Shown here: in pieces, positions 20,601 through 32,676 of the stretch
How positions within the stretch are numbered: position 1 is the first letter of the stretch
Layout of the letters: each line of letters starts with the position of its first letter
NCBI GenBank assembly: GCA_032622095.1
Contig: CP136069.1
Location: 53,244,760-53,308,759 of the forward strand
DNA from: Siphonodentalium dalli
Lineage: Eukaryota > Mollusca > Scaphopoda > Gadilida > Siphonodentaliidae
Length of the DNA: 64,000 bases
Direction of reading: 5' to 3'
Program-made: the position numbers and the translations under genes
The notes under the pieces: generated by a model
What the model was told of the DNA's origin: nothing
The model's input: only the letters and a program-made list of their open reading frames with translations
Databases searched by the model: none

Positions 20601-23600
20601 TCATTTGTACCCGCCTTACTGAAAACCCGGACCAGTTGACCGTCGGTTGACCACCTACAGATATCATGGGGGGATGGCAAATAAGAAATCGACAAATTTT
20701 GAAGGAAATTTCGTATAGTTTGAACATTTAGTGGCACAAGCTGTCGCTATATGGCCACATAATCATCATTTGTACCCGCCTTACTGAAAACCCGGACCAG
20801 TTGACCGTCGGTTGACCACCCACAGATATCCTGGGGGGATGGCAAATAAGGAATCGACAAATTTTGAAGGAAATTTCGTATAGTTTGAACATTTAGTGGC
20901 ACAAGCTGTCGCTATATGGCCACATAATCATCATTTGTACCCGCCTTACTGAAAACCCGGACCAGTTGACCGTCGGTTGATCACCTACATATATCATGGG
21001 GGGGATGGCAAATAAGAAATCGACAAATTTTGAAGGAAATTTCGTATAGTTTGAACATTTAGTGGCACAAGCTGTCGCTATATGGCCACATAATCATCAT
21101 TTGTACCCGCCTTACTGAAAACCCGGACCAGTTGACCGTCGGTTGACCACTTACAGATATCATGGGGGGATGGCAAATAAGAAATCGACAAATTTTGAAG
21201 GAAATTTCGTATAGTTTGAACATTTAGTGGCACAAGCTGTCGCTATATGGCCACATAATCATCATTTGTACCCGCCTTACTGAAAACCCGCACCAGTTGA
21301 CCGTCGGTTGACCACCCACAGATATCCTGGGGGGATGGCAAATAAGGAATCGACAAATTTGAAGGAAATTTCGTATAGTTTGAACATTTAGTGGCACAAG
21401 CTGTCGCTATATGGCCACATAATCATCATTTGTACCCGCCTTACTGAAAACCCGGACCAGTTGACCGTCGGTTGACCACCCACAGATATCCTGGGGGATG
21501 GCAAATAAGAAATCGACAAATTTTGAAGGAAATTTCGTATAGTTTGAACATTTAGTGGCACAAGCTGTCGCTATATGGCCACATAATCATCATTTGTACC
21601 CGCCTTACTGAAAACCCGCACCAGTTGACCGTCGGTTGACCACCCACAGATATCCTGGGGGGATGGCAAATAAGGAATCGACAAATTTTGAAGGAAATTT
21701 CGTATAGTTTGAACATTTAGTGGCACAAGCTGTCGCTATATGGCCACATAATCATCATTTGTACCCGCCTTACTGAAAACCCGGACCAGTTGACCGTCGG
21801 TTGACCACCCACAGATATCATGGGGGGATGGCAAATAAGGAATCGACAAATTTTGAAGGAAATTTCGTATAGTTTGAACATTTAGTGGCACAAGCTGTCG
21901 CTATATGGCCACATAATCATCATTTGTACCCGCCTTACTGAAACCCCGGACCAGTTGACCGTCGGTTGACCACTTACAGATATCATGGGGGGATGGCAAA
22001 TAAGAAATCGACAAATTTTGAAGGAAATTTCGTATAGTTTGAACATTTAGTGGCACAAGCTGTCGCTATATGGCCACATATTCATCATTTGTACCCGCCT
22101 TACTGAAAACCCGGACCAGTTGACCGTCGGTTGACCACCCACAGATAACCTGGGGGATGGCAAATAAGGAATCGACAAATTTTGAAGGAAATTTCGTATA
22201 GTTTGAACATTTAGTGGCACAAGCTGTCGCTATATGGCCACATAATCATCATTTGTACCCGCCTTACTGAAAACCCGGACCAGTTGACCGTCGGTTGACC
22301 ACCTACAGATATCCTGGGGGATGGCAAATAAGAAATCGACAAATTTTGAAGGAAATTTCGTATAGTTTGAACATTTAGTGGCACAAGCTGTCGCTATATG
22401 GCCACATAATCACCATTTGTACCCGCCTTACTGAAAACCCGGACCAGTTGACCGTCGGTTGACCACCCACAGATATCCTGGGGGGATGGCAAATAAGGAA
22501 TCGACAAATTTTGAAGGAAATTTCGTATAGTTTCAACATTTAGTGGCACAAGCTGTCGCTATATGGCCACATAATCATCATTTGTACCCGCCTTACTGAA
22601 AACCCGGACCAGTTGACCGTCGGTTGACCACCCACAGATATCCTGGGGAGATGGCAAATAAGGAATCGACAAATTTTGAAGGAAATTTCGTATAGTTTGA
22701 ACATTTAGTGGCACAAGCTGTCGCTATATGGCCACATAATCATCATTTGTACCCGCCTTACTGAAAACCCGGACCAGTTGACCGTCGGTTGACCACTTAC
22801 AGATATCATGGGGGGATGGCAAATAAGAAATCGACAAATTTTGAAGGAAATTTCGTATAGTTTGAACATTTAGTGGCACAAGCTGTCGCTATATGGCCAC
22901 ATAATCATCATGTGTACCCGCCTTACTGAAAACCCGGACCAGTTGACCGTCGGTTGACCACCCACAGATAACCTGGGGGGATGGCAAATAAGGAATCGAC
23001 AAATTTTGAAGGAAATTTCGTATAGTTTGAACATTTAGTGGCACAAGCTGTCGCTATATGGCCACGTAATCATCATTTGTACCCGCCTTACTGAAAACCC
23101 GGACCAGTTGACCGTCGGTTGACCACCTACAGATATCATGGGGGGATGGCAAATAAGAAATCGACAAATTTTGAAGGAAATTTCGTATAGTTTGAACATT
23201 TAGTGGCACAAGCTGTCGCTATATGGCCACATAATCACCATTTGTACCCGCCTTACTGAAAACCCGCACCAGTTGACCGTCGGTTGACCACCCACAAATA
23301 TCCTGGGCGGATGGCAAATAAGGAATCGACAAATTTTGAAGGAAATTTCGTATAGTTTGAACATTTAGTGGCACAAGCTGTCGCTATATGGCCAAATAAT
23401 CATCATTTGTACCCGCCTTACTGAAAATCCGGACCAGTTGACCGTCGGTTGACCACCCACAGATATCCTGGGGGGATGGCAAATAAGGAATTGACAAATT
23501 TTGAAGGAAATTTCGTATAGTTTGAACATTTAGTGGCACAAGCTGTCGCTATATGGCCACATAATCATCATTTGTACCCGCCTTACTGAAAACCCGGACC

Positions 23601-24750
23601 AGTTGACCGTCGGTTGACCACCCACATATATCCTGGGGGGATGACAAATAAGGAATCGACAAATTTTGAAGGAAATTTCGTATAGTTTGAACATTTAGTG
23701 GCACAAGCTGTCGCTATATGGCCACATAATCATCATTTGTACCCGCCTTACTGAAAACCCGGACCAGTTGACCGTCGGTTGACCACTTACAGATATCATG
23801 GGGGGATGGCAAATAAGAAATCGACAAATTTTGAAGGGAATTTCGTTTAGTTTGAACATTTAGTGGCACAAGCTGTCGCTATATGGCCACATAATCAACA
23901 TTTGTACCCGCCTTACTGAAAACCCGGACCAGTTGACCGTCGGTTGACCACCCACAGATATCCTGGGGGGATGGCAAATAAGGAATCGACAAATTTTGAA
24001 GGAAATTTCGTATAGTTTGAACATTTAGTGGCACAAGCTGTCGCTATATGGCCACATAATCATCATTTGTACCCGCCTTACTGAAAACCCGGACCAGTTG
24101 ACCGTCGGTTGACCACTTACAGATATCATGGGGGGATGGCAAATAAGAAATCGACAAATTTTGAAGGAAATTTCGTATAGTTTGAACATTTAGTGGCACA
24201 AGCTGTCGCTATATGGCCACATAATCACCATTTGTACCCGCCTTACTGAAAACTCGGACGAGTTGACCGTCGGTTGACCACCCACAGATATCCTGGGGGG
24301 ATGGCAAATAAGGAATCGACAAATTTTGAAGGAAATTTCGTATAGTTTGAACATTTAGTGGCACAAGCTGTCGCTATATGGCCACATAATCATCATTTGT
24401 ACCCGCCTTACTGAAAACCCGGACCAGTTGACCGTCGGTTGACCACCCACAGATATCCTGGGGGGATGGCAAATAAGAAATCGACAAATTTTGAAGGAAA
24501 TTTCGTACAGTTTGAACATTTAGTGGCACAAGCTGTCGCTATATGGCCACATAATCATCATTTGTACCCGCCTTACTGAAAACCCGGACCAGTTGACGGT
24601 CGGTTGACCACCCACAGATATCCTGGGGGGATGGCAAATAAGGAATCGACAAATTTTGAAGGAAATTTCGTATAGTTTGAACATTTAGTGGCACAAGCTG
24701 TCGCTATATGGCCACATAATCATCATTTGTACCCGCCTTACTGAAAACCC
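17661..24750 (+). repeat. 165-bp satellite, left arm, about 43 copies
   Basis: Head-to-tail monomers start CAGTTGACCGTCGGTTGACC at 17661, 17826, 17991, 18156 and so on. Most are 165 bp, with 1-4 bp indels in a few (for example an extra CACA near 19911). Monomers share the GATGGCAAATA motif with the terminal repeat. Differences fall into linked variants: CCCACAGATATCCTGG with AAGGAATC, versus CTTACAGATATCATGG with AAGAAATC. Open frames inside are short and follow the repeat, not a gene. Confidence 0.97.
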
Positions 24751-26607
24751 ATCCCCCCATGATATCTGTAGGTGGTCAACCGACGGTCAACTGGTCCGGG
24801 TTTTCAGTAAGGCGGGTACAAATGATGATTATGTGGCCATATAGCGACAGCTTGTGCCACTAAATGTTCAAACTATACGAAATTTCCTTCAAAATTTGTC
24901 GATTCCTTATTTGCCATCCCCCCAGGATATCTGTGGGTGGTCAACCGACCGTCAACTGGTCCGGGTTTTCAGTAAGGCGGGTACAAATGATGATTATGTG
25001 GCCATATAGCGACAGCTTGTGCCACTAAATGTTCAAACTATACGAAATTTCCTTCAAAATTTGTCGATTCCTTATTTGCCATCCCCCCAGGATATATGTG
25101 GGTGGTCAACCGACGGTCAACTGGTCCGGGTTTTCAGTAAGGCGGGTACAAATGATGATTATGTGGCCATATAGCGACTGCTTGTGCCACTAAATGTTCA
25201 AACTATACGAAATTTCCTTCAAAATTTGTCGATTTCTTATTTGCCATCCCCCCAGGATATCTGTGGGTGGTCAACCGACGGTCAACTGGTCCGGGTTTTC
25301 AGTAAGGCGGGTACAAATGATGATTATGTGGCCATATAGCGACAGCTTGTGCCACTAAATGTTCAAACTATACGAAATTTCCTTCAAAATTTGTCGATTC
25401 CTTATTTGCCATCCCCCCAGGATATCTGTGGGTGGTCAACCGACGGTCAACTGGTCCGGGTTTTCAGTAAGGCGGGTACAAATGATGATTATGTGGCCAT
25501 ATAGCGACAGCTTGTGCCACTAAATGTTCAAACTATACGAAATTTCCTTCAAAATTTGTCGATTCCTTATTTGCCATCCCCCCAGGATATCTGTGGGTGG
25601 TCAACCGACGGTCAACTGGTCCGGGTTTTCAGTAAGGCGGGTACAAATGATGATTATGTGGCCATATAGCGACAGCTTGTGCCACTAAATGTTCAAACTA
25701 TACGAAATTTCCTTCAAAATTTGTTGATTTCTTATTTGCCATCCCCCCATGATATCTGTAAGTGGTCAACCGACGGTCAACTGGTCCGGGTTTTCAGTAA
25801 GGCGGGTACAAATGATGATTATGTGGCCATATAGCGACAGCTTGTGCCACTAAATGTTCAAACTATACGAAATTTCCTTCAAAATTTGTCGATTTCTTAT
25901 TTGCCATCCCCCCATGATATCTGTAAGTGGTCAACCGACGGTCAACTGGTCCGGGTTTTCAGTAAGGCGGTACAAATGATGATTATGTGGCCATATAGCG
26001 ACAGCTTGTGCCACTAAATGTTCAAACTATACGAAATTTCCTTCAAAATTTGTCGATTCCTTATTTGCCATCCCCCCAGGATATCTGTGGGTGGTCAACC
26101 GACGGTCAACTGGTCCGGGTTTTCAGTAAGGCGGGTACAAATGATGATTATGTGGCCATATAGCGACAGCTTGTGCCACTAAATGTTCAAACTATACGAA
26201 ATTTCCTTCAAAATTTGTCGATTTCTTATTTGCCATCCCTCCAGGATATCTGTGGGTTGTCAACCGACGGTCAACTGGTCCGGGTTTTCAGTAAGGCGGG
26301 TACAAATGATGATTATGTGGCCATATAGCGACAGCTTGTGCCACTAAATGTTCAAAGTATACGAAATTTCCTTCAAAATTTGTCGATTCCTTATTTGCCA
26401 TCCCCCCAGGATATCTGTGGGTGGTCAACCGACGGTCAACTGTTCCGGGTTTTCAGTAAGGCGGGTACAAATGATGATTATGTGGCCATATAGCGACAGC
26501 TTGTGCCACTAAATGTTCAAACTATACGAAATTTCCTTCAAAATTTGTCGATTCCTTATTTGCCATCCCCCCAGGATATCTGTAGGTGGTCAACCGACGG
26601 TCAACTG
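24751..26607 (-). repeat. 165-bp satellite, right arm, about 11 copies, inverted
   Basis: The same monomer in reverse complement. The switch is between GAAAACCC (ending 24750) and ATCCCCCCATG (from 24751), inside partial monomers on both sides. The last monomer ends at 26607, next to the right terminal repeat, mirroring 17661. Confidence 0.97.
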
Positions 26608-26760
26608 GGCCTAATGATCACGAAGGTGGTAGGAATCCTCGTTATAATAGCGTATTGTGATGATATGATATGTTTTCTTTTCTTTAAAATACCATCGGAT
26701 GGCAAATAGCGCATATCGGTAGAATCGCTATTTGCCATCCGATGGCGAATAGCCGCTGCC
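26608..26760 (-). repeat. Terminal inverted repeat, right
   Basis: 153 bp, complement of 17508-17660, with the same 20-bp stem hairpin. It is followed by the target duplication CTGATTTCA at 26761-26769. Confidence 0.9.
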
Positions 26761-26769
26761 CTGATTTCA

Positions 26770-27509
26770 TGCAGATTTGTCTACATTTAGCCAATGGAGT
26801 GAAGTTTGTTTCAAAGTCATTGTAACATGCAACCTCGTTGCTTGAAAATTGTCATATCTAACGACGTGTCTATATACATGTAGTCCACGTCATCTCTCGT
26901 TGGTGGTCGATATAGCCCGGGTGGCTTGTGTTAGTTATTAAAGTCTGGAAGTGCCTTGGTGGCTCATGATGTTCTTGTACGAAGCGGATAGGAATGATTT
27001 ACATGTATTATAAGTGCCTTGGTGGCTCATGATGTTCTTGCACGAAGCGGGTAGGAAGGACTTACATGTATTATAAGTGCCATGGTGGTTCGTGTATCTC
27101 ATTTGAGAAATAGTTGCCTTGTCGGCAAATAATGATGTGATTTTACGAATATGAGAGGAATGATCGACAAGTGCGCGGAAATACCGGACTTGGTTTGTTT
27201 CTATAAAGTCGACGTCACATCTCGTAAAAGGTTGATACAGCCTCGGTGTCTTGTGAAAATTATTAATGTCCGGAAGTGCCTTTGTGATGCATGTATCACA
27301 TTTGATGGATATTTACCTTGTCGTCAAATAATGGTGTTATCGCAGGATTCAGAGAGAAATGTTCTACAAGTGCGCGGAAATAATGGACTGGTTGGTGTTA
27401 ACGACGTAAATTAATCGCCATAAATCCCGTGGTGGTTGCTCGACCTGATTTTCCAAAGTTGAACAAATGTTGTAAACAAATAAATATTTAGTTATATATA
27501 CGTTGTTTA
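26770..27509. other. Intron with a 63-bp tandem repeat
   Basis: GTGCCTTGGTGGCTCATGAT units begin at 26951, 27014 and 27077 (period 63). More diverged relatives (GTGCCTTTGTG, GCCTTGTCG) continue to about 27420. No exon was recognised. Confidence 0.6.
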
Positions 27510-28014
27510 TTAAAGGCACGGGCGGCGTTCATTGTAGAAATGTTCATATTCGTTCAAATCGCCATCAACAGAAGGGATATTAAAATATATTTATAATTTT
27601 GTTCATATGCCAAACATAATCAGCACGTAAATAGTATATTGTCGTCAAGACGTACGATGGTGTACGTAAACAAGAGCCTGCTCGTGTTACCGAAAATTTG
27701 CTTCTGTTTCCATAACACAGCGCAATTCTATTGGTAAATCACACACATATGATATAAACACTCTTTATTTTTTCCATATGAGAAAAAAAGTAACAAATAA
27801 CGCTCTTTATGTTTACCATATCCGGATCTAAACAAAAGCCAGGAAATGTAACGTTTTTTGCTTTTGTTTACATAACAAAAGAAAAACATTTGACAATTAT
27901 TGGTATAAGAATAAAGTCTGTCTATATTTTATTATTATTTCTGCTTAAGGCGGTTTTTGACGGAGGTGAATATTTTATGAGCATACCCACCGCCAACGCC
28001 GCCCGTATCTTTAA
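27510..28014 (+). mobile_element. TTAA-flanked MITE, GGCACGGGCGGCGTT family, copy 1
   Basis: TTAA (27510-27513), then AGGCACGGGCGGCGTT. The right end is AACGCCGCCCGTATCT, then TTAA (28011-28014). The interior is AT-rich with GTTTACATAACA-type repeats. A second copy lies at 54152-54679. Part of the interior also resembles 15590-15670. Superfamily is unclear; TTAA would fit piggyBac- or Kolobok-type transposons. Confidence 0.8.
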
Positions 28015-28029
28015 GTATCTGGGAATATA

Positions 28030-28075
28030 TAGTACTAGCAGGGTTACCCGGCGTTGCCCAGGTTAATGTATGCTG
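28030..28075 (+). repeat. ACTAGCAGGGTTACCCGG-type repeat start
   Basis: TACTAGCAGGGTTACCCGGC, then GTTGCCCAGG. A related start occurs at about 46676. The rest of the element was not recognised here. Confidence 0.5.
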
Positions 28076-29080
28076 TGGATATTTCTTGGCAATAGAGAAT
28101 GCTCTTGATTAAAGTGTTATACGTTTTCTCATAAATTGTATATTCAAATAGCATCACAAAACATGATTATTACAGTCATGGAATATAAATAGTGGCTCAC
28201 CTTGTCAATTGTCATTCTGTTTATCGCGATTAATCCGTTCCACCAATAATGAAGTATTTATTTATTTACAACTGCGTATACATTAGACGTTATAATATGA
28301 TACATGAACATCATAAACACATTAGTTCAATAAAAGATGATAATTGGGTTTTACAGATTGAGATGTATCAATCAATCTAGTGGGTTGGACTAAGATCTCG
28401 AGGACACCTGGCTATCATATCTCCATGAAGATACAGATGTTTCAAAGAAATTTCTAGGTGCTCCTTTGTTCATGGTGCTATATATTGGCTAAATATTCTT
28501 AGTTTAAACGAAATGTTGCTGCGTACATATATCAGCTACATGTGACAGGCACAGAGCGAGATTTTGAGTTGTTTATGTCAGTCGATGAGTCTGTTCTAAA
28601 ACCCTTGTCAGATGTCAGTATTGGTAGGATCCTGAAAAGTATTGTGCTACTAACTGCATTTTCTTGTATATCAGAAGAAACTATATTTGACTGCACACTG
28701 TGATCACTATTTTTGAACAGGCCTTCCATATCTCTTGACAAATTGTAACTTTTTGTGGAAACTGTATTGAATGGAACAGACTAAATTTTGTTATTATATA
28801 TATGCAATCCAATGACGGTTCGAGGTCTCTCAGTTTGCACGAATATATGTATCTCTTCAATAGAATGATAAATATACGTTTAATGCTTCTTCTAGTAATC
28901 TCATTTTTGCTAGCTCATTGTGTGAATGTCTTGATTGCCATTCCCATATAAATATGACTGTTGAGAAGATATAATTGTTCAAGTGACTTATGTGGGGCAC
29001 CATATGTCGGGATTGTGAAATGTGAACGCCCAACTACTTAAAACGATATGGAGATGGCCTGGTGACTGTATATAACTTAT
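28076..29080. other. Intron, nothing recognised
   Basis: AT-rich intron without coding signature or visible repeat. Confidence 0.5.
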
Positions 29081-30715
29081 ATGTGGATATCGGCGAATAG
29101 CAATCTTATCAATGATAGTGCATATCCGCTCGCCATCCGTGATGCAAACGACACCAAATGTGATTTAATTCATGGTATATCATTAGAGAAAAACGTGTTT
29201 GAATTTGGTGGAATTTGGTTTATTAAATCAATTGTTGATGCAACGCTGACTCGAACAACGCCATATTGCGAAGGTGATTATGTATTCGTTTGGTGGAAAT
29301 CAGCGACAAAACTATTTCACCATATTTTTTTAATTTCCCCTCCCACCAACAGCGTCATTTTAGAAAATTTTAACCCGCACCATTATCTTCCTTGTAAAAA
29401 GTTACCCCTCTTAGAACGCCTTGGTGCCATCTCGATTGTACCACGTGAAGTTATATATAGAACGCACACAGACAGACAAAAAGACAGACAGACAGCACGA
29501 TTTTATTTCTTGTATCATTTGAGAAGAACGTGTCTGAATTTGATGGTAATTGGTACTAAAAATATTTTGTATCAGTTTTGGTGACCCTCCCGTCCCTATT
29601 TCGGACTCAAGCTGCACACACTAAGACTCATTAGAGATTAGAGATGCATACATGTGAAATTGGTGAAAATTGGCGAGTATACAAATTCGTATCAAATTTA
29701 AGGTCCCCATATCTCTCACCCATAGGGCACCAATTTGGTGTATCTAAACCACACGATAAGATTCCTCGTATCACGGAGAAGAATATATGTATCAATCTGG
29801 TGGAAATCGGCACTAAACATATAGATATAATTGTTTGTGTCCCTCTCATCTCTATACACCACTGACTCGAATGGCCCCACTTGTGACATCCTTAAACCAC
29901 ACGATTACACTCCTGATATCATGGAGATGATTGTTTATAAGTTTGGTGATAATCGGCGACTAAACAATTTTTTTTATCAAATTTGGTGCCAATCGCCCCC
30001 TCTCCATCTCTCACCCAAACAGCACCAATATGGCGTCTTTAAGTCACGACTAGATTCCTCGTATCATGGATAAGAACGTGTATCAATTTGGTGGAAATTG
30101 GCGCTAAAAAAATTGTGCATCAATTTTGGTGCCCCTATCAATGCAACCCTGATTCGAATGAGGCCACATTTGACAGATTCCAAAAACAACAATTTGGCGT
30201 TGTTAAATCGCACATTTAGATTCCTTGTATCATGAAGAAGAATATATATCAATTTGGTGGAAATCGGCGCTAAAATTAGTTTTATCAATTTTGGTGCCCC
30301 TCTCCCCTTCCGTTCATCCCTGACTCAAACGACGCCACTTTTGACATATTAAACCACACCGTTGGATTCTTCATATCATGGGGATGATTATATGTAAGTT
30401 TCGTGGCAATCGGCGACAGAAAAAAAATCTGCCCTGACGCGAACGGCGCGACTTTTGCCATATTTAAACCACGCCATTACATTCCTCATATTATGGGGAT
30501 GATTATATATAAGTTTGGTGGCAATCGGCGACAAATTTTTTTTCTGCCCTCCCCCTTTTCTGCACCTGACAACAACGGCGTCACTTTAGAAAATTCTAAC
30601 CCCGACCATTATCTTTCTCGTAAAAAAAAACTACTCCTAGTAGACCCCTTTGGCATCATCTAGATGGTCCCCTGTGAATTTCTATAGAACACAGACAGAC
30701 AGACAGACATTCGCA
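29080..30715 (+). repeat. Dispersed multi-unit repeat, copy 2
   Basis: From about 29305 to 30560 it is the reverse complement of 1-1370. Two internal segments (about 29330-29500 and 30555-30712) are direct repeats of each other. Both run from an ACNNCGTCACTTTAGAAAA-like motif to a (CAGA)n tail. The reading frame 29081-29584 crosses the repeat and is not a gene. Confidence 0.8.
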
Positions 30716-30811
30716 AATTTAGATATAGATGTGGGTTTATTGGGTGAATGCATTGAGTGGGCATTGAGAATAACATTAACTATATAGCTCACACGGGCAT
30801 CGGTCACTCAC

Positions 30812-30999
30812 CAGTTCATCTTGCGATTGGATCCTGATAAGTTTAGCTCGTTTGTTAATGCAGCTCTGCTGAGCTTCGAACCATGTCGCGTTTTCCTTCA
30901 ACCCCGCATAATAGCACCAGGCATTGTTCTCCAACCACCCTGCGGGACAGAACCCTCCCTGATCCTGTGTGCTGTCCGCCATGCATACCCCGACCAACG
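30812..30999 (-). CDS. C-type lectin gene, exon 1 seen: signal-peptide end and first third of CTLD 1
   Basis: This 188-nt exon encodes LVGVCMADSTQDQ, then GGFCPAGWLENNAWCYYAG and TWFEAQQSCINKRAKLIRIQ. FCPAGW, WCYY, TW.EA...C and A.LI.I.S..E are textbook CTLD positions. ALVGVCMA just before ADS looks like the end of a signal peptide, so this is probably the first CTLD of a secreted or surface protein. An upstream exon with the start codon is then needed; I did not find it. The acceptor is tactatttcag, entering with two bases (phase 1 intron). It ends in phase 0 at a gtgagt donor (30806-30811). Confidence 0.88.
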
Positions 31000-31900
31000 C
31001 TGAAATAGTATATACAGAATGCATTGGCAACCGCGACTATTATATACTATATAAGAAACTGAAGGCACCATAGTGCGCATGCTCTAAGTTCTTACACCAT
31101 TTTGTGTAACAAAATGTACACAATTTGTGTAGAACGGCCCATGGTCCATGTATTTATATGTAAAACTACACAGTGCTATGTATAAACCGGCTTTACACAT
31201 TTGATGTGTAATCGTTTCTACACATTCGTTATAGGAGTGTATGTAGGACATTTTAGAAGCTCATCGACGTTCGGTGTGTACATATGCATTTGAAATAGTT
31301 TGGAAGTTTGAAGTCGGACAACATATACGAACAAAGACGCGTCCCACCCCACCCCACCGACACGCCTCTGACGACATATTATTAATTTACCCACCTAGCA
31401 GCGCCAACGATTTGATGAGCACACGTGACGCCATTTTATCCGCTGGCGTGTTTATCCTCACATATACAGAATCAACAATTGAAGTACGTAAGGTTAAACT
31501 GATAACACATCACATAGTGTACATAGTGTGTACGCCTGTACTCGATGATTTGACTTTCTTCAGATTATATGCTACGACTTTCTTCCGATTTGCCAATATT
31601 ATTACATATTTAGCCTGCGGTACCTTTGTACAAACGACGTTTCCACACACTAAATTATCATTTCTGTTAGAAAATCTTCTTTTCCCCAATATCTAGATTG
31701 ATGGCTTGGTGCCTCGGGATACACAGGCGGATGTTATATATGCATTGTTTATTAAGTTAAAAAAAAAAAATAATAATAATATTAAATTGAGCAAGAAGTT
31801 CTCTAAAAAAATTATATTTTAAAAAGCCATTTAATATTTATTTTTTTTTTAAATTAAAAAAAAGACTATTTCTGCAAATGCCTTGTCTCCTAGCATCCAT
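31000..31900. other. 5' flank or intron of the lectin gene; inverted repeat with 33190-33260
   Basis: A TTTGTGTA-type motif recurs from 31100 to 31250. The block AGATTATATGCTACGACTTT (about 31561) has its complement near 33200-33225. A plus-strand open frame of 140 codons (31274-31696) has no recognisable domain and overlaps this repeat; I do not call it a gene. Confidence 0.45.
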
Positions 31901-32676
31901 GAACTCCCCCCACTAGTAAATATGTGTAGTCCAACAAATTAGACGATTCGGATTAAGGCCTATTTTAATATTTGGACATTTATGTGGCCTTAATCCCTCA
32001 TCGTCCAACCATGGGCGTGAAAAATTTGAACGCTACGAAGCCACATTATTGATGTGGCAAGGGCATGCCCCTTTAACTTACACTGTTCACGTCTAATGAC
32101 ACAAATAAAACTACAAATAAAAAACACATACCTTTTGTTGGAATGTTAAATATCATGACTGAACTAACTAGCATAAATTTGTGTCACTATTAATCCATAT
32201 AATTTTATAACAACTCAACCGACAGAAATATTCAAACCCGTCTACGCTTGCGAACACATACGAAAACGAAAGCACGCGCATGCGTAATAGATCAGAAATC
32301 TGGGAAAACCCGCGAAATTAACATAATTTATTTGTATTTGAAAATGGTGATATGTTTTCGACTCCGAGATTAAACTAACAAATCTGTAATTCTGACAACG
32401 TTTATATCACAATCTATGTTTGAACATAAAGAATACTATCTCCGCTACAGGTAAGACTCATGTATTTGTAGAAAATTTCAGATAGAATGGTATTTTGAAG
32501 GGGTTATATCGGTGGTCACTGGTGTTGACCTGCTTCAAAATTTGTGCAAACTTGGGTTTCAGCTCTTTTATTAGAATAGAAGGATTAATACAATCGTAAA
32601 TGTCAAAATATTAAAATATGTATTAATCCGAATAGTCTAATTTGTTGGACTAAAATATGTGTGGGAAAACTCCATT
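31901..32676. mobile_element. Inverted-repeat MITE with TAGTCCAACAAATTAGAC ends
   Basis: The left arm TAGTCCAACAAATTAGACGA plus TTCGGATTAAG is mirrored near 32618-32668 (CTAATTTGTTGGACTA). Flanking AAATATGTGTAG and TATGTGTGGG match as well. Non-coding interior. Confidence 0.65.

Larger units (their letters stand above)
17508..26760. mobile_element. 9.25-kb foldback transposon with 165-bp satellite arms (Mutator/FB-like)
   Basis: Both ends carry a unique terminal inverted repeat of exactly 153 bp (17508-17660 and 26608-26760), starting GGAAGTGTCTATTCGCC and GGCAGCGGCTATTCGCC. The 9-bp flanks are identical (CTGATTTCA). Between them lie two satellite arms in opposite orientation. A 9-bp duplication with long inverted repeats and tandem repeats inside is the pattern of Drosophila FB and other Mutator-related foldback elements, so that class is inferred. 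There is no transposase gene, so it would need one in trans. It sits inside the largest intron of the C-type lectin gene. Confidence 0.88.

Noticed and set aside
17661-26607. Regularly spaced repeats as a CRISPR array
   Set aside because: The whole 165-bp period is conserved, with no unique spacers. It is a satellite in a eukaryotic genome.
17559-26709. Open frames of 60-107 codons inside the satellite arms and terminal repeats (for example 17559-17765, 19754-20077, 26503-26709)
   Set aside because: They follow the repeat unit (165 is divisible by 3), stop in most monomers and show no domain.
29081-29584. 167-codon plus-strand frame
   Set aside because: It lies within the dispersed repeat, with a (CAGA)n tail inside the frame. 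The inverted copy at 1-1370 keeps no equivalent frame.
30999-31034. Half of the 69-nt hairpin (GCCAATGCATTCT) supplying the acceptor region of the first lectin exon
   Set aside because: Thirteen bases match, then similarity fades and the second arm is absent. Chance or a very old remnant cannot be told apart.
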